DNA of 64,000 nt from Paraburkholderia gardini (GCF_907164575.1 NZ_CAJQYY010000028.1:1-64000), one strand, 5' to 3'. Positions 51,713-59,848 are shown, numbered from the stretch's first letter. Translations and numbers: made by a program. Notes: generated by a model not told the origin, from the letters alone.

Positions 51713-51730
51713 GTGTCGGTGCCGTGACAG
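51713..51730 (-). promoter_or_regulatory. Candidate PhoB-binding site (Pho box)
   Basis: On the minus strand CTGTCAC GGCA CCGACAC: against the consensus CTGTCAY-N4-CTGTCAY it scores 7/7 and 5/7, 12/14 in total. It lies 45 bases upstream of the phosphoesterase ATG at 51668. No clear -10 follows at the usual distance. Confidence 0.45.
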
Positions 51731-51888
51731 TCACGAGAAGTTCTTATTACGGCGATACGTGCTCGTGTGTGTATTCACGCGCGTATTCATGAATCCGCCG
51801 CTGGCTTTGCAGGCGCGCCGCTCCGGTTGTGCATTGCAGCGATAACGGACCGCGTCGGGAAAGCCCCAGGTGGGCTTGCCTTGAAGTC

Positions 51889-51904
51889 ATGTAATCGATT
51901 GCAT
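51889..51904. promoter_or_regulatory. LacI-family operator-like palindrome 1
   Basis: ATGTAATCGATTGCAT: 16 bases, palindromic with a single mismatched pair and the CG centre usual in LacI/GalR operators. It is 51 bases upstream of the regulator's ATG. Confidence 0.45.
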
Positions 51905-51910
51905 ATCCTC

Positions 51911-51922
51911 TGAAACGTTTCA
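51911..51922. promoter_or_regulatory. LacI-family operator palindrome 2
   Basis: TGAAACGTTTCA is a perfect 12-base palindrome, a standard LacI/GalR operator form. A second copy with one change, TGGAACGTTTCA, precedes the transporter genes at 53028. Autoregulation is likely. Confidence 0.7.
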
Positions 51923-51954
51923 ATTCCCGTTTTTCCAGCAGGTTGACGGAATCC

Positions 51955-53019
51955 ATGGGTGAGGCCAACAGGTTGCTTCCAACACTGCGCGACGTTGCCA
52001 ATGCGGCCGAAGTTTCGGTCGGCACGGCATCGAAGGTGCTGTCCGGCGCGCCCGGCGTTTCCGCGGCGCGGGCGCAACGCGTGTGGGACGCGGCACGCCG
52101 GCTGGGTTATCGCCGCAACGGCATCGCCGCCGACCTGCGTCGCGGCCGGCCGAGTTCGATCGGTTTCGTGCTGCCGGACCTCACGAACCAGTTCTTCGTC
52201 GATATCGCGCGCGCGCTCGAAAACCACGCGCTCGAACACGGCTACCAGCTGATCATGGCGCACGCCGACGAAGACCCGGCGCGCGAAATGGAGCGCATCC
52301 GCTTTGTGATGTCGCGCCAGGTGGCGGGCATGATCATCATTCCGTGCCGCGGCTATGAACACGCGATCAAGGAAGCCCGCGAGTGCAACGTGCCGCTCGT
52401 GATGGCCGATCGCGTCGACGACACGTTTCCGGCGAATACCGTGACGACCGACAGCCACGGTGCGTCGCTCGACGGTACCGCTCATCTGGTCGCGCTGGGT
52501 CACAGGCGCATCGCGTTTCTCGTCAACACGCTCGATCTGGTGAATTCGAAGGAACGTGCGGACGGCTATATCGACGCGATGCGCCGCGCGGGGCTCGACA
52601 GCTTCATTCAGGTCGTCGAGTGCGGGATGACGGCCGCTGAAATCCACGCATCGACGCTCGACGTGCTGAGCGCGCCCGTGCGTCCAACGGCGCTCTTCGC
52701 CGCCGGCAATGTGACGACGCTCGGCGCATTGCGCGCGCTTCGGGACGCGAATCTGCGTCTGCCGGAAGACATTTCGCTGCTCTCGTTCGACGACGCGCCG
52801 TGGATGTCGGTGTTGCGCCCGTATCTGAGTTCGATCCGCCAGCCGGTCGAAGCGATCGGACACGCGATCTGGCAGCTGATGCTGAAGCTTCTGAACGGCG
52901 AGCGGGGCGAGCCCGCGCATCTGACATTCAAGGCTGAACTGCTGGTGCGCGAGAGCACCGCGCGTGTGCCGGAAGACGTGCCCACGTTGCATCACCAGCA
53001 GGCGACGGCGAGGCGCTGA
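51955..53019 (+). CDS. LacI-family transcriptional regulator
   Basis: A 354-residue sugar-responsive repressor. HTH: TLRDVANAAEVSVGTASKVL, then the hinge region LGYRRNGIAADLRRGRPSS; the periplasmic-binding-protein-like domain begins IGFVLPDLTNQFFVDIARAL and includes HLVALGHRRIAFL and LSFDDAPWMSVLRPYLSSI. It sits directly upstream of a three-gene sugar ABC importer and both promoters carry the same operator, so it is almost certainly its regulator. The ligand is unknown. The start is ATG at 51955; a TTG four codons earlier (51943) is less supported. Confidence 0.92.
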   Translation: MGEANRLLPTLRDVANAAEVSVGTASKVLSGAPGVSAARAQRVWDAARRLGYRRNGIAADLRRGRPSSIGFVLPDLTNQFFVDIARALENHALEHGYQLIMAHADEDPAREMERIRFVMSRQVAGMIIIPCRGYEHAIKEARECNVPLVMADRVDDTFPANTVTTDSHGASLDGTAHLVALGHRRIAFLVNTLDLVNSKERADGYIDAMRRAGLDSFIQVVECGMTAAEIHASTLDVLSAPVRPTALFAAGNVTTLGALRALRDANLRLPEDISLLSFDDAPWMSVLRPYLSSIRQPVEAIGHAIWQLMLKLLNGERGEPAHLTFKAELLVRESTARVPEDVPTLHHQQATARR

Positions 53020-53027
53020 AAGCGCAC

Positions 53028-53039
53028 TGGAACGTTTCA
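53028..53039. promoter_or_regulatory. LacI-family operator in front of the sugar ABC operon
   Basis: TGGAACGTTTCA differs in one base from the perfect palindrome upstream of the regulator (51911-51922). It lies in the 109-base gap before the binding-protein gene and is followed by a T-run (TTTTTT) at 53040. Confidence 0.7.
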
Positions 53040-53128
53040 TTTTTTACGCAGCAGGGCACAGGGACGAGAGAGAAGGAGAGGGGCACACAACCGCGCATCA
53101 CGTAATGCGCAAATTATGGAGACAGTCG

Positions 53129-54085
53129 ATGAACCGCAACCGTCGCTTGATCACTGGCGCACTTGTCACGGCACCGTTTGCCGGGCTCGTGATGAAGGCT
53201 GGATACGTGCAGGCCCAGGGCAAGAAATATCGCTTCGGGTTTTCGCAGGTGACCACGGTCGAACCGTGGCGCGTCCAGTTCAACAAGGACATGAAAGCCG
53301 AAGCCGCGAAACATCCGAACGTCGAACTCGTGATCGCCGACGCCAACGATCGCACCGACAAGCAGAACGCCGACATGGAGAACTTCATCGCACAGAAGAT
53401 GGACGTGATCTTCATCTCGCCGAAGGAGTCGGCCGGGCTCACGGGCGTGGTCGAAAAAGCGTACAAGGCGGGCATCCCGGTGTTCGTGCTCGACCGGACC
53501 GTGAACGGCGATGCGTACACGCAGTTCGTCGGCGGCGACAACACGCTGATCGGCAAGGGCATCGGCGAATTCATCGTCAAGACGACGGGCGGTCCGGGCG
53601 CGGCGAAAGGCAATATCGTCGAAGTGTGGGGCGGTTTTGGCGCGCAGGCTTCGCACGACCGGCACGACGGCGCGATGGCATTCATCGGCAAGGAGAAGGG
53701 GCTGAAGACCGTCGGCCAGCGCGTGGACTGCGACTGGAAGCAGGACAAGGCGTACGACTATATGAAGACGGTGCTGCGCGTGAATCCGCAGGTCGACGTG
53801 GTGTTCGCGCACAACGATCCGATGGCGTACGGCGCGTATCTCGCCGCGAAGGACGCGGGCGTCGAGAAGAAGATCAGGTTCGTCGGCGCGGACGGCTTGC
53901 CGAACGAAGGCGCCGTGTGGGTCGAGAAGGGCATTCTGACGGCGACGTTCGTGTACCCGACGCCGGGTGCCGAGGGCCTGCGTCAGGCGCTCAGGATGCT
54001 TGCCGGCGAGAAGATTCCGAAGAAGGTGATCCTGCCGACGCAGGGCATTTTCGCGGACAACGCGAAGCAGTTCGTGGCCGGCTGA
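53129..54085 (+). CDS. Sugar ABC transporter periplasmic substrate-binding protein
   Basis: A 318-residue type I (RbsB/YtfQ-like) binding protein. The signal peptide is short (RRLITGALVTAPFAGLVM, cleavage near VQAQ|GKKY). The mature domain shows YRFGFSQVTTVEPWRVQFN and IADANDRTDKQNADMENFI, and sugar-contact motifs FVLDRTVNGDAY and FAHNDPMAYGAYLAAKDAG. It delivers a monosaccharide, probably an aldose, to the two following gene products. The substrate is not identifiable. The start at 53129 has GGAGA before it; an ATG at 53105 lies inside a hairpin. Confidence 0.9.
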   Translation: MNRNRRLITGALVTAPFAGLVMKAGYVQAQGKKYRFGFSQVTTVEPWRVQFNKDMKAEAAKHPNVELVIADANDRTDKQNADMENFIAQKMDVIFISPKESAGLTGVVEKAYKAGIPVFVLDRTVNGDAYTQFVGGDNTLIGKGIGEFIVKTTGGPGAAKGNIVEVWGGFGAQASHDRHDGAMAFIGKEKGLKTVGQRVDCDWKQDKAYDYMKTVLRVNPQVDVVFAHNDPMAYGAYLAAKDAGVEKKIRFVGADGLPNEGAVWVEKGILTATFVYPTPGAEGLRQALRMLAGEKIPKKVILPTQGIFADNAKQFVAG

Positions 54086-54125
54086 GGTTGATGCAGGCAC
54101 AAGCCGTGCGTGCCGCGGTCCTCGC

Positions 54126-55772
54126 ATGATCGGACTGCGCACGCTTCGCAACGCTGACCCGACTCAACCGACGAGGCGAACGGCTTTCATGATGCAACAC
54201 GCAGCAGGCGGTCACACCACGCGCGAAGCGCAACGCTCCACGCCGCCACTTTCGCACGAAGGTGCGGCGGTGCCGCTCGTCGCGGCATCACGCATTTCGA
54301 TTGCGTTCAGCGGCAGCGCGGCGCTCACCGACATCGACTTCGATATCGCTGCGGGCGAGGTGCATGCGCTCGTCGGCGAAAACGGCGCGGGCAAGTCGAG
54401 CCTGATGAAGATTCTCGGCGGCCTGTATCTGCCGGACGCGGGCACGATCGCCGTCGCGGGCACACCCGTCGCGTTCAGAACCAGCGCCGATGCGATGGAC
54501 GCCGGCATCGCGATCATTCATCAGGAACTGAATCTGGTCGACAGTCTTTCTGTCGTCGACAACCTTTTTCTCGGCAAGGAAATCACCACGCGCTTCGGTT
54601 TTCCCAACCATGCCGCGATGCGTGCGAAAGCGCGTGAAGTGCTGGCGCAACTCGGCTTCAGGCCCGCGCCTGATGCGCTCGTGGGGCCGCTGCGCATCGG
54701 CGAAAAGCAGCTGATCGAAATCGCGAAGGCGCTGCTCGCCGACGCGCGCGTGCTGATCATGGACGAGCCGACGTCCGCGCTCTCCGACACCGAAACGCAG
54801 GCGCTGTCCGTTCTCGTGCGCGAACTGCGCGAGCGCGGCATGGGCATCGTCCTGATCAGCCATCGTCTGCAGGAGGTCTTCGATCTTGCCGATCGCGTCA
54901 CCGTGCTGCGCGACGGCCGGCATATCGCGACGCTGCCGATCGGCCGCGTCGAATCCGCCGAACAGCTCGTCTCGATGATGATCGGCAAGAACTTCGTCAC
55001 GCCGCATCGCGAGGCGGGCGAACTGCGCGCCGCCGCCGACACGATGATCGCCGTGCGCGATCTGACGCTGCACGGCGATCATCGTCCGGTTGTCGATCAC
55101 GTGTCGTTCGAGGTGCGGCAGGGCGAAGTGTTCGGTCTGTCGGGACTGCTCGGCGCGGGCAAGACGGAGATTCTGGAAACGCTCTTCGGCGTGTCGTCGT
55201 ATCGCGTGGAAGGCGCAATCGAAATCGGCCCTTCGCGGCGTGCGTTCACGACGCCCGCGGCCGCAGTCGAAGCCGGCGTCGCGTTTGTCACCGAAGACCG
55301 CAAGAAAGACGGCCTCTTGCCCGAGCATTCGGTGGAAGCGAACTTCGTGCTGCCGAGCCTTGCGCGTGTCGACGGCTTTCCGTTCTACCGGCGCCGTGCG
55401 ATCGCACGGCGCGTGACAGCACAGGCGAAGGCGTCGAACGTGAAATGCGGCGGCGTCGCGCAGACCGTCACGACGCTCTCGGGCGGCAACCAGCAGAAGC
55501 TCATCATCGGCAAATGGCTGATGACGCAGCCCGATATCCTGCTGCTCGACGAGCCCACGCGCGGCGTCGACGTGGCCGCCAAATCGGAAATCTACAGCCA
55601 GATCCTGCAGGCGGCGCGCGCCGGCCTGACGGTCGTCGTCGCGAGCTCGGAGATCGACGAGCTGATGCTGATGTGCGACCGCATTCTCGTGCTGTGTGAA
55701 GGACGCGCGGCCGGCGTGCTGGAGCGCGAGGCGTTTTCCGCCGGACAGCTCGTGAAGCTGGCCTCGCCTTGA
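54126..55772 (+). CDS. Sugar ABC transporter ATPase, tandem domains (RbsA-like)
   Basis: A 548-residue importer ATPase with two nucleotide-binding domains. Domain 1: Walker A GENGAGKSS, Q-loop IIHQELN, Walker B LIMDEPTSAL. Its signature is degenerate (LRIGEKQLIEIAKAL). Domain 2: Walker A-like GLLGAGKTEIL, signature LSGGNQQKL, Walker B LLLDEPTRGVD. Two degenerate sites are common in this family. The N-terminus is uncertain: ATG 54126 has no ribosome site and MMQHAAGG at 54189 is an alternative. It follows the binding-protein gene by 40 bases. Confidence 0.9.
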   Translation: MIGLRTLRNADPTQPTRRTAFMMQHAAGGHTTREAQRSTPPLSHEGAAVPLVAASRISIAFSGSAALTDIDFDIAAGEVHALVGENGAGKSSLMKILGGLYLPDAGTIAVAGTPVAFRTSADAMDAGIAIIHQELNLVDSLSVVDNLFLGKEITTRFGFPNHAAMRAKAREVLAQLGFRPAPDALVGPLRIGEKQLIEIAKALLADARVLIMDEPTSALSDTETQALSVLVRELRERGMGIVLISHRLQEVFDLADRVTVLRDGRHIATLPIGRVESAEQLVSMMIGKNFVTPHREAGELRAAADTMIAVRDLTLHGDHRPVVDHVSFEVRQGEVFGLSGLLGAGKTEILETLFGVSSYRVEGAIEIGPSRRAFTTPAAAVEAGVAFVTEDRKKDGLLPEHSVEANFVLPSLARVDGFPFYRRRAIARRVTAQAKASNVKCGGVAQTVTTLSGGNQQKLIIGKWLMTQPDILLLDEPTRGVDVAAKSEIYSQILQAARAGLTVVVASSEIDELMLMCDRILVLCEGRAAGVLEREAFSAGQLVKLASP

Positions 55773-55791
55773 TCGACCGGAGACAGAGAAC

Positions 55792-57144
55792 ATGCTGAAA
55801 GCGAATGAACCGGCCCATAAGTCGACCCATGAGCCGGCCCTCGATACGCTGCCCGACCCGCGGCAACGACGCCTGCGGGCGTGGCTGACGAACGTCAAAT
55901 ACTACCTGGGGCTGATCGTACTGATCGCGCTCGGTGCGCTGACCTCGCCGCATGCCGCGGACGGCAGCAATATCTTTCTGTCGGCGGCGAATTTCTCGGA
56001 CGTGTTCCGTCAGGTCGCGAACGTCGGTGTGATGTCGGTCGGCATGACGCTCGTGATCATCACCGCCGGGATCGATCTGTCGGTCGGCTCGGTGATGGGC
56101 TTCGGCAGCGTGCTGACCGCGATCCTGCTGACGACGCCCGGCTCGAACACCGCGTCATGGACGGCGCTCGGGCTCGACGCGGTGAGCATCTTCATCATCG
56201 TCTGCGGGGTGGGCGGTTTGCTGGCGCGGCGCAAGCGTGCGAAAGGCGCTTCGGGTGTTCATGTGCGGCGCCACGGCCCGCGTATGGCGGTTGGGTTCGT
56301 CTGCGCGCTGCTTGCGTGTGCGTACGCATGGCATCAGTTGCCGGTCAAGGTTTCGCTGTGGACGGTCTTGTGGATGGTGCCGCTCGCGGGCCTTGCAATC
56401 GGCGCGCTGAACGGCTGGATCATCACGCGTGGCAGGATGCAGCCGTTCATCGTGACGCTGGCCGCGATGGTCGGCGTGATGGGCGTGGCGCGTCTCGTGG
56501 CGGGGCAGGACACGGCCGTCTACTCGATCTACAGCGGCAGCAATGCGACCACGGACATTGAACTCCTGCGCGCGCTGCTGTTCGGCGTGGTGCCGGTGCC
56601 CACACTCTTTTTCGTCGTGATCGCGCTAATCGCGGATTTCGTGCTGAACCGGACCGTGTTCGGCAAGTACCTGTACGCGATCGGCGGCAACGAGAAATGC
56701 GCGCGCATTTCCGGCCTCAAGGTCGATCGCAACAAGATCGCCGCGTACGCGATCTCCGGGATGCTGTCGGCGCTCGTCGGCGTGCTGTACGCGGCGCAAT
56801 ACCGGCAGGGCAAGGCGGACGCGGGCGTCGGCTGGGAGCTCGACGCGATCGCCGCGGTGGTGATCGGCGGCACGAGCCTGATGGGCGGCGTGGGACGGAT
56901 TGCGGGAACGGTAGCCGGCGTGCTGATCTTCGGCTTTCTCGGCAACATCCTGCTGCTCAACAACATCGACAGCAACACGCAGCTCGTGATGAAAGGGCTG
57001 ATCATCGTGGTCGCCGTGTTCCTGCAGCAGACGCGCATGGATCCGCGGACGATGTTCGCGCGCCTCGGCGGTCGCAAGGGCGTGACGACGTCGCCGGCGC
57101 AGCGGCAGGCGTCGTCGTCAGGAAGCGCGGCGGAGAAGCGTTGA
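55792..57144 (+). CDS. Sugar ABC transporter permease (RbsC/XylH-like), large
   Basis: A 450-residue permease with about ten membrane helices. Conserved cores: SVGMTLVIITAGIDLSVGSV and FIVTLAAMVGVMGVARLV, plus YAIGGNEKCARISGLKVDR and VIGGTSLMGGVGRIAGTVAG, typical of the branched-chain sugar permease group. It is longer than RbsC (321), mainly through an extra membrane segment in the middle (RRKRAKGASGVHVRRHGPRM, then VGFVCALLACAYAW) and a Ser/Gln-rich C-terminus. It starts 20 bases after the ATPase gene. Confidence 0.9.
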   Translation: MLKANEPAHKSTHEPALDTLPDPRQRRLRAWLTNVKYYLGLIVLIALGALTSPHAADGSNIFLSAANFSDVFRQVANVGVMSVGMTLVIITAGIDLSVGSVMGFGSVLTAILLTTPGSNTASWTALGLDAVSIFIIVCGVGGLLARRKRAKGASGVHVRRHGPRMAVGFVCALLACAYAWHQLPVKVSLWTVLWMVPLAGLAIGALNGWIITRGRMQPFIVTLAAMVGVMGVARLVAGQDTAVYSIYSGSNATTDIELLRALLFGVVPVPTLFFVVIALIADFVLNRTVFGKYLYAIGGNEKCARISGLKVDRNKIAAYAISGMLSALVGVLYAAQYRQGKADAGVGWELDAIAAVVIGGTSLMGGVGRIAGTVAGVLIFGFLGNILLLNNIDSNTQLVMKGLIIVVAVFLQQTRMDPRTMFARLGGRKGVTTSPAQRQASSSGSAAEKR

Positions 57145-57185
57145 GGGGCGGCCTCGGGTGGGCGCGTGAGGTGAGGCGTGTGTAC

Positions 57186-57707
57186 CTAACGCGTGAGCTC
57201 GACGATTCGCGTGCCGGCGAGCCGGTCGTGCAGGAACTGCCGGCTCGCGCCGAAACGACCGGTGGCGGCCCACAGCACGAACCAGATTGCCGCGACGATG
57301 AGCGTTTGTGGCACCGCGAGACCCAGCAGCGGGTGCAGCGCGAGCGGCGGCAGGAACCACAGCCACGCGAGCATGTAGCGCACGATCGCGCGCGGCGCCG
57401 ACACGGGCGCACCGTCGGCGCCGACGAGGCGCAGGCGCCAGGTTTTCATCGGCAGCGTCTGGCCGCCATGCGTCCAGAACCAGACGAAATACGCACCGAC
57501 CACGAAACCCACCCAGGCGGCCAGCAGGTTGTGATGCGTGAGGCCGTTGCGTTGCTGCGTCAGCGTGCTGAACAGATAGCCGGCGAGGAACACGATGCCG
57601 AACAGGATCACGCCTTCGTAGAGCATTGTCGCCAGGCGGCGGCGCACGGTCGGCGCGGGTGTCGGGCGATCAGGGGTCAGGTCGGCGGTAGTGGACGGGC
57701 TGGACAC
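57186..57707 (-). CDS. RDD-family membrane protein
   Basis: A 173-residue membrane protein with three hydrophobic segments (GVILFGIVFLAGYLF, AAWVGFVVGAYFVWFW, LIVAAIWFVLWA) and the RDD signature in MLYEGVILF, MKTWRLRLVG, and HDRLAGTRIV. RDD proteins are often near stress genes and may act in ion or solute exchange. The start is a GTG at 57707 (SSPSTTADLTP), giving the family's hydrophilic N-terminus; an ATG at 57626 is the short alternative. It belongs to the ECF sigma gene cluster, last in order. Confidence 0.75.
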   Translation of the reverse strand: MSSPSTTADLTPDRPTPAPTVRRRLATMLYEGVILFGIVFLAGYLFSTLTQQRNGLTHHNLLAAWVGFVVGAYFVWFWTHGGQTLPMKTWRLRLVGADGAPVSAPRAIVRYMLAWLWFLPPLALHPLLGLAVPQTLIVAAIWFVLWAATGRFGASRQFLHDRLAGTRIVELTR

Positions 57708-57732
57708 GGATCGTTGGACGTGGAGAAGGGGC

Positions 57733-58476
57733 TCAGGAGCCGTTGAAGATCGACGGCGCTTCGGCGGGCGAAACCGGTTGCGGCGTCGCGGGAACGAAGC
57801 TGCCGGCGGGTGTCGTGCCCGGCGGCAGGGCGACGGACGCGGGCAACGGCACGGCCGCAGCCGACGCCGGCGCGACGGCGCTCGCGCCACGCGCGTTCAC
57901 CAGGCGGTCGATGTCCTTGACTTCGGATTTGCCGGTCGGCGGCGCGCTGACGACGGTCGGGCGGCGCTTGTGCTCGCTCGCGGCAAGCCGCTGCTTCTGT
58001 TCCTCCGGGAGTTGCTGGTAGGCCTTCCAGGCATTCCGGCGTGCCTCGCGTGGCAGTTCCTTCGACGCCTGATAGTTCTCCCGCGCGACACGCCGCTGCT
58101 CGGGCGTGATGCGGGTCCACTCGGTCATCTGCTCGTGGAGCCGCTTTTGCGCTTCAGGCGACATCTTTGCGTAACGTGACGCGATCTTGATCCATTTACG
58201 CTTGCGTGCATCGCTGAAGGTGTTCCACTGGCTGGCGAACGGCGCGAGCGCGACGCGCTCGGCTTCCGTGAGATGGGACCACGAAAGCGGGTTGTTGCTG
58301 GCGATTCCCTGCAGATCGACGCCCAGCGATGGCGCGGACGACGAGGCTGGCGCACCGGCGACGGGCGCCGAAGCGGAAACAGGCTTTGGATTGAAACGTG
58401 GCCAGGTTGCGGCGAACGACACCAGCGCCGCGATCACGCATCCGGAGACAATGGCGAGGCCGCGCTTGTAACTCAC
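57733..58476 (-). CDS. DUF3106 protein with N-terminal membrane anchor
   Basis: A 247-residue protein. A single N-terminal helix (GLAIVSGCVIAALVSFAATW) anchors it, with a periplasmic region holding the DUF3106 domain (LSWSHLTEAERVALAPFASQ, WNTFSDARKRKWIKIASRYA, SPEAQKRLHEQMTEWTRITP). It is rich in W, R and K repeats like heat-repeat or CpxP/Spy-like helices, and its C-terminus is Ala/Pro-rich. CpxP-like sensing of misfolded envelope protein is one possibility. The start is a GTG at 58476. Confidence 0.8.
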   Translation of the reverse strand: MSYKRGLAIVSGCVIAALVSFAATWPRFNPKPVSASAPVAGAPASSSAPSLGVDLQGIASNNPLSWSHLTEAERVALAPFASQWNTFSDARKRKWIKIASRYAKMSPEAQKRLHEQMTEWTRITPEQRRVARENYQASKELPREARRNAWKAYQQLPEEQKQRLAASEHKRRPTVVSAPPTGKSEVKDIDRLVNARGASAVAPASAAAVPLPASVALPPGTTPAGSFVPATPQPVSPAEAPSIFNGS

Positions 58477-58491
58477 CCGAACGGCCCCCGA

Positions 58492-58938
58492 TCAGCGCGC
58501 GCGCGACAGATACGCGTTGAACCCGTGATCCAGGTACGCGTTGAGCGGCAGATCGTCGCTCAGCATGGCGGCGTCGATATCGGCGAGTTCGGCGGTGCGC
58601 TGCAGGTCTTCCCAGTAGGCAATGCCCACGAGGCTCACGACCAGCGCGGCGAGCGGCCAGGCAAGCGCGAAACGGCGCAGCGGCGAGCGGCGCGGCTTGC
58701 CGGCAGTACCGGATTCCGGCGACGGCGCGTGAGCCGCCATGCCGGCGGCAGCGCCGGCGAACGCGGGCGCGAACACCGGCACCGTTGCCGGTTCGGGTTT
58801 CTTGCGGGCGAGCGCGGTCCGGCGCGCCGCGGCGAGCCGGTCGACGGTGGCGGACGGGAGAGCGGCAGTCGTTTCGTCGAGCGCACGACGCAGCTGCCGC
58901 GCAAACTCGAGTTCTTTTGTATCGGGAGCGGAGCTCAT
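58492..58938 (-). CDS. DUF3619 protein, candidate anti-sigma factor
   Basis: A 148-residue protein with about 90 cytosolic residues (ELEFARQLRRALDETTAALP at the start), one membrane helix (91-109, LAWPLAALVVSLVGIAYW) and a conserved acidic tail (ELADIDAAMLSDDLPLNAYL). It overlaps the ECF sigma gene by 4 bases (ATGA). Such position and topology are those of anti-sigma factors, and the acidic tail is on the outer face. No zinc motif (HxxxCxxC) is visible, so the role is inferred only from context. Confidence 0.75.
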   Translation of the reverse strand: MSSAPDTKELEFARQLRRALDETTAALPSATVDRLAAARRTALARKKPEPATVPVFAPAFAGAAAGMAAHAPSPESGTAGKPRRSPLRRFALAWPLAALVVSLVGIAYWEDLQRTAELADIDAAMLSDDLPLNAYLDHGFNAYLSRAR

Positions 58939-59498
58939 AGCGTGATTCCTTTGGCCCTGAGCGCTTGCGCCAGCGTGTGGGTGGCCCGCGAGCAGTGCGT
59001 TTTCACACTTCCTTCGGAGCAGCCCATGGCGGCGGCGGTCTCAGCGACATCCATATCTTCCCAGTAACGCATGAGAAACGCCTCCCGTTGACGTGCAGGT
59101 AATTTCTGGATTTCTTCGTCTATCAGCTGCAGGACCTGTTCGCGCGCGAGGCGCTGCTCACTGCTCTCCGCCGCGGCCGATCCTTCCTGGGCTTCGAACG
59201 TTTCCAGCAGATCGAAATCGTCGTCATCGGCGCCGCCGAGCGAGGAAAACAGGCTGACCCACGTATTGCGCACCTTCTGCCGGCGGAAGTGATCGTGCAT
59301 CGTATTCTGGAGAATACGCTGAAACAAAAGGGGAAGTTCGGCTGGAGGACGGTCGCCGTATTTTTCGGCGAGCTTGATCATCGCGTCCTGCACGATGTCG
59401 AGCGCGGCGTCATCATCCCGCACGGCGTAGACCGTCTGCTTGAATGCGCGCCTCTCGACGCCCGCCAGAAAATCGGCGAGTTCCTTGTCTGATGCCAT
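58935..59498 (-). CDS. ECF-type RNA polymerase sigma factor
   Basis: A 187-residue sigma-70 family member of the ECF group. Region 2 includes AFKQTVYAVRDDDAALDIVQ, followed by LLFQRILQNTMHDHFRRQKV; region 4 has LPARQREAFLMRYWEDMDVA, then AAAMGCSEGSVKTHCSRATH, the HTH. Directly downstream, overlapping, is the DUF3619 gene, then DUF3106 and RDD genes. The cluster probably forms one unit in which the membrane proteins report on an envelope signal to the sigma factor. The target promoters are unknown. Confidence 0.9.
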   Translation of the reverse strand: MASDKELADFLAGVERRAFKQTVYAVRDDDAALDIVQDAMIKLAEKYGDRPPAELPLLFQRILQNTMHDHFRRQKVRNTWVSLFSSLGGADDDDFDLLETFEAQEGSAAAESSEQRLAREQVLQLIDEEIQKLPARQREAFLMRYWEDMDVAETAAAMGCSEGSVKTHCSRATHTLAQALRAKGITL

Positions 59499-59663
59499 CC
59501 GTTTGGGGGTCGGCGCAGCGGGCGTGCGCGTAATAGATCGAAAAATGTCGTAAAACCCGCGGATGCTAACAAACTTTTGCCCGCACCAGGGAAAAGAGGG
59601 CCACCGCCGCTCACGACGGTAAAACGTGCCTGCCCGCTCCCCGGGGCATGCCGCGCCGCGGAA

Positions 59664-59700
59664 ATATCTGCTTGACCAATATCGTGACAGCAGATATCGT
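59664..59700 (+). promoter_or_regulatory. ilvI promoter flanked by a 9-bp inverted repeat
   Basis: TTGACC (-35, 59672-59677), a 17-base spacer and TATCGT (-10, 59695-59700). Perfect arms ATATCTGCT (59664-59672) and AGCAGATAT (59689-59697) overlap both boxes with a 16-base centre. The arrangement could be an operator. The rest of the 350-base gap 59499-59848 shows no gene. Confidence 0.5.
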
Positions 59701-59848
59701 CAGCGGTTCGCAACATAAGTGACTTGTCTCATTTGAGGTGTGGCCCAAGAAGCTCACCTGTCAAACTGGACGCGCCGCTTGAACCCGAGCCACAAGCCCG
59801 GCAGAGAGCACCCGATCAATTTTTTGCCGAAAATTCGAAAGGTGAACA

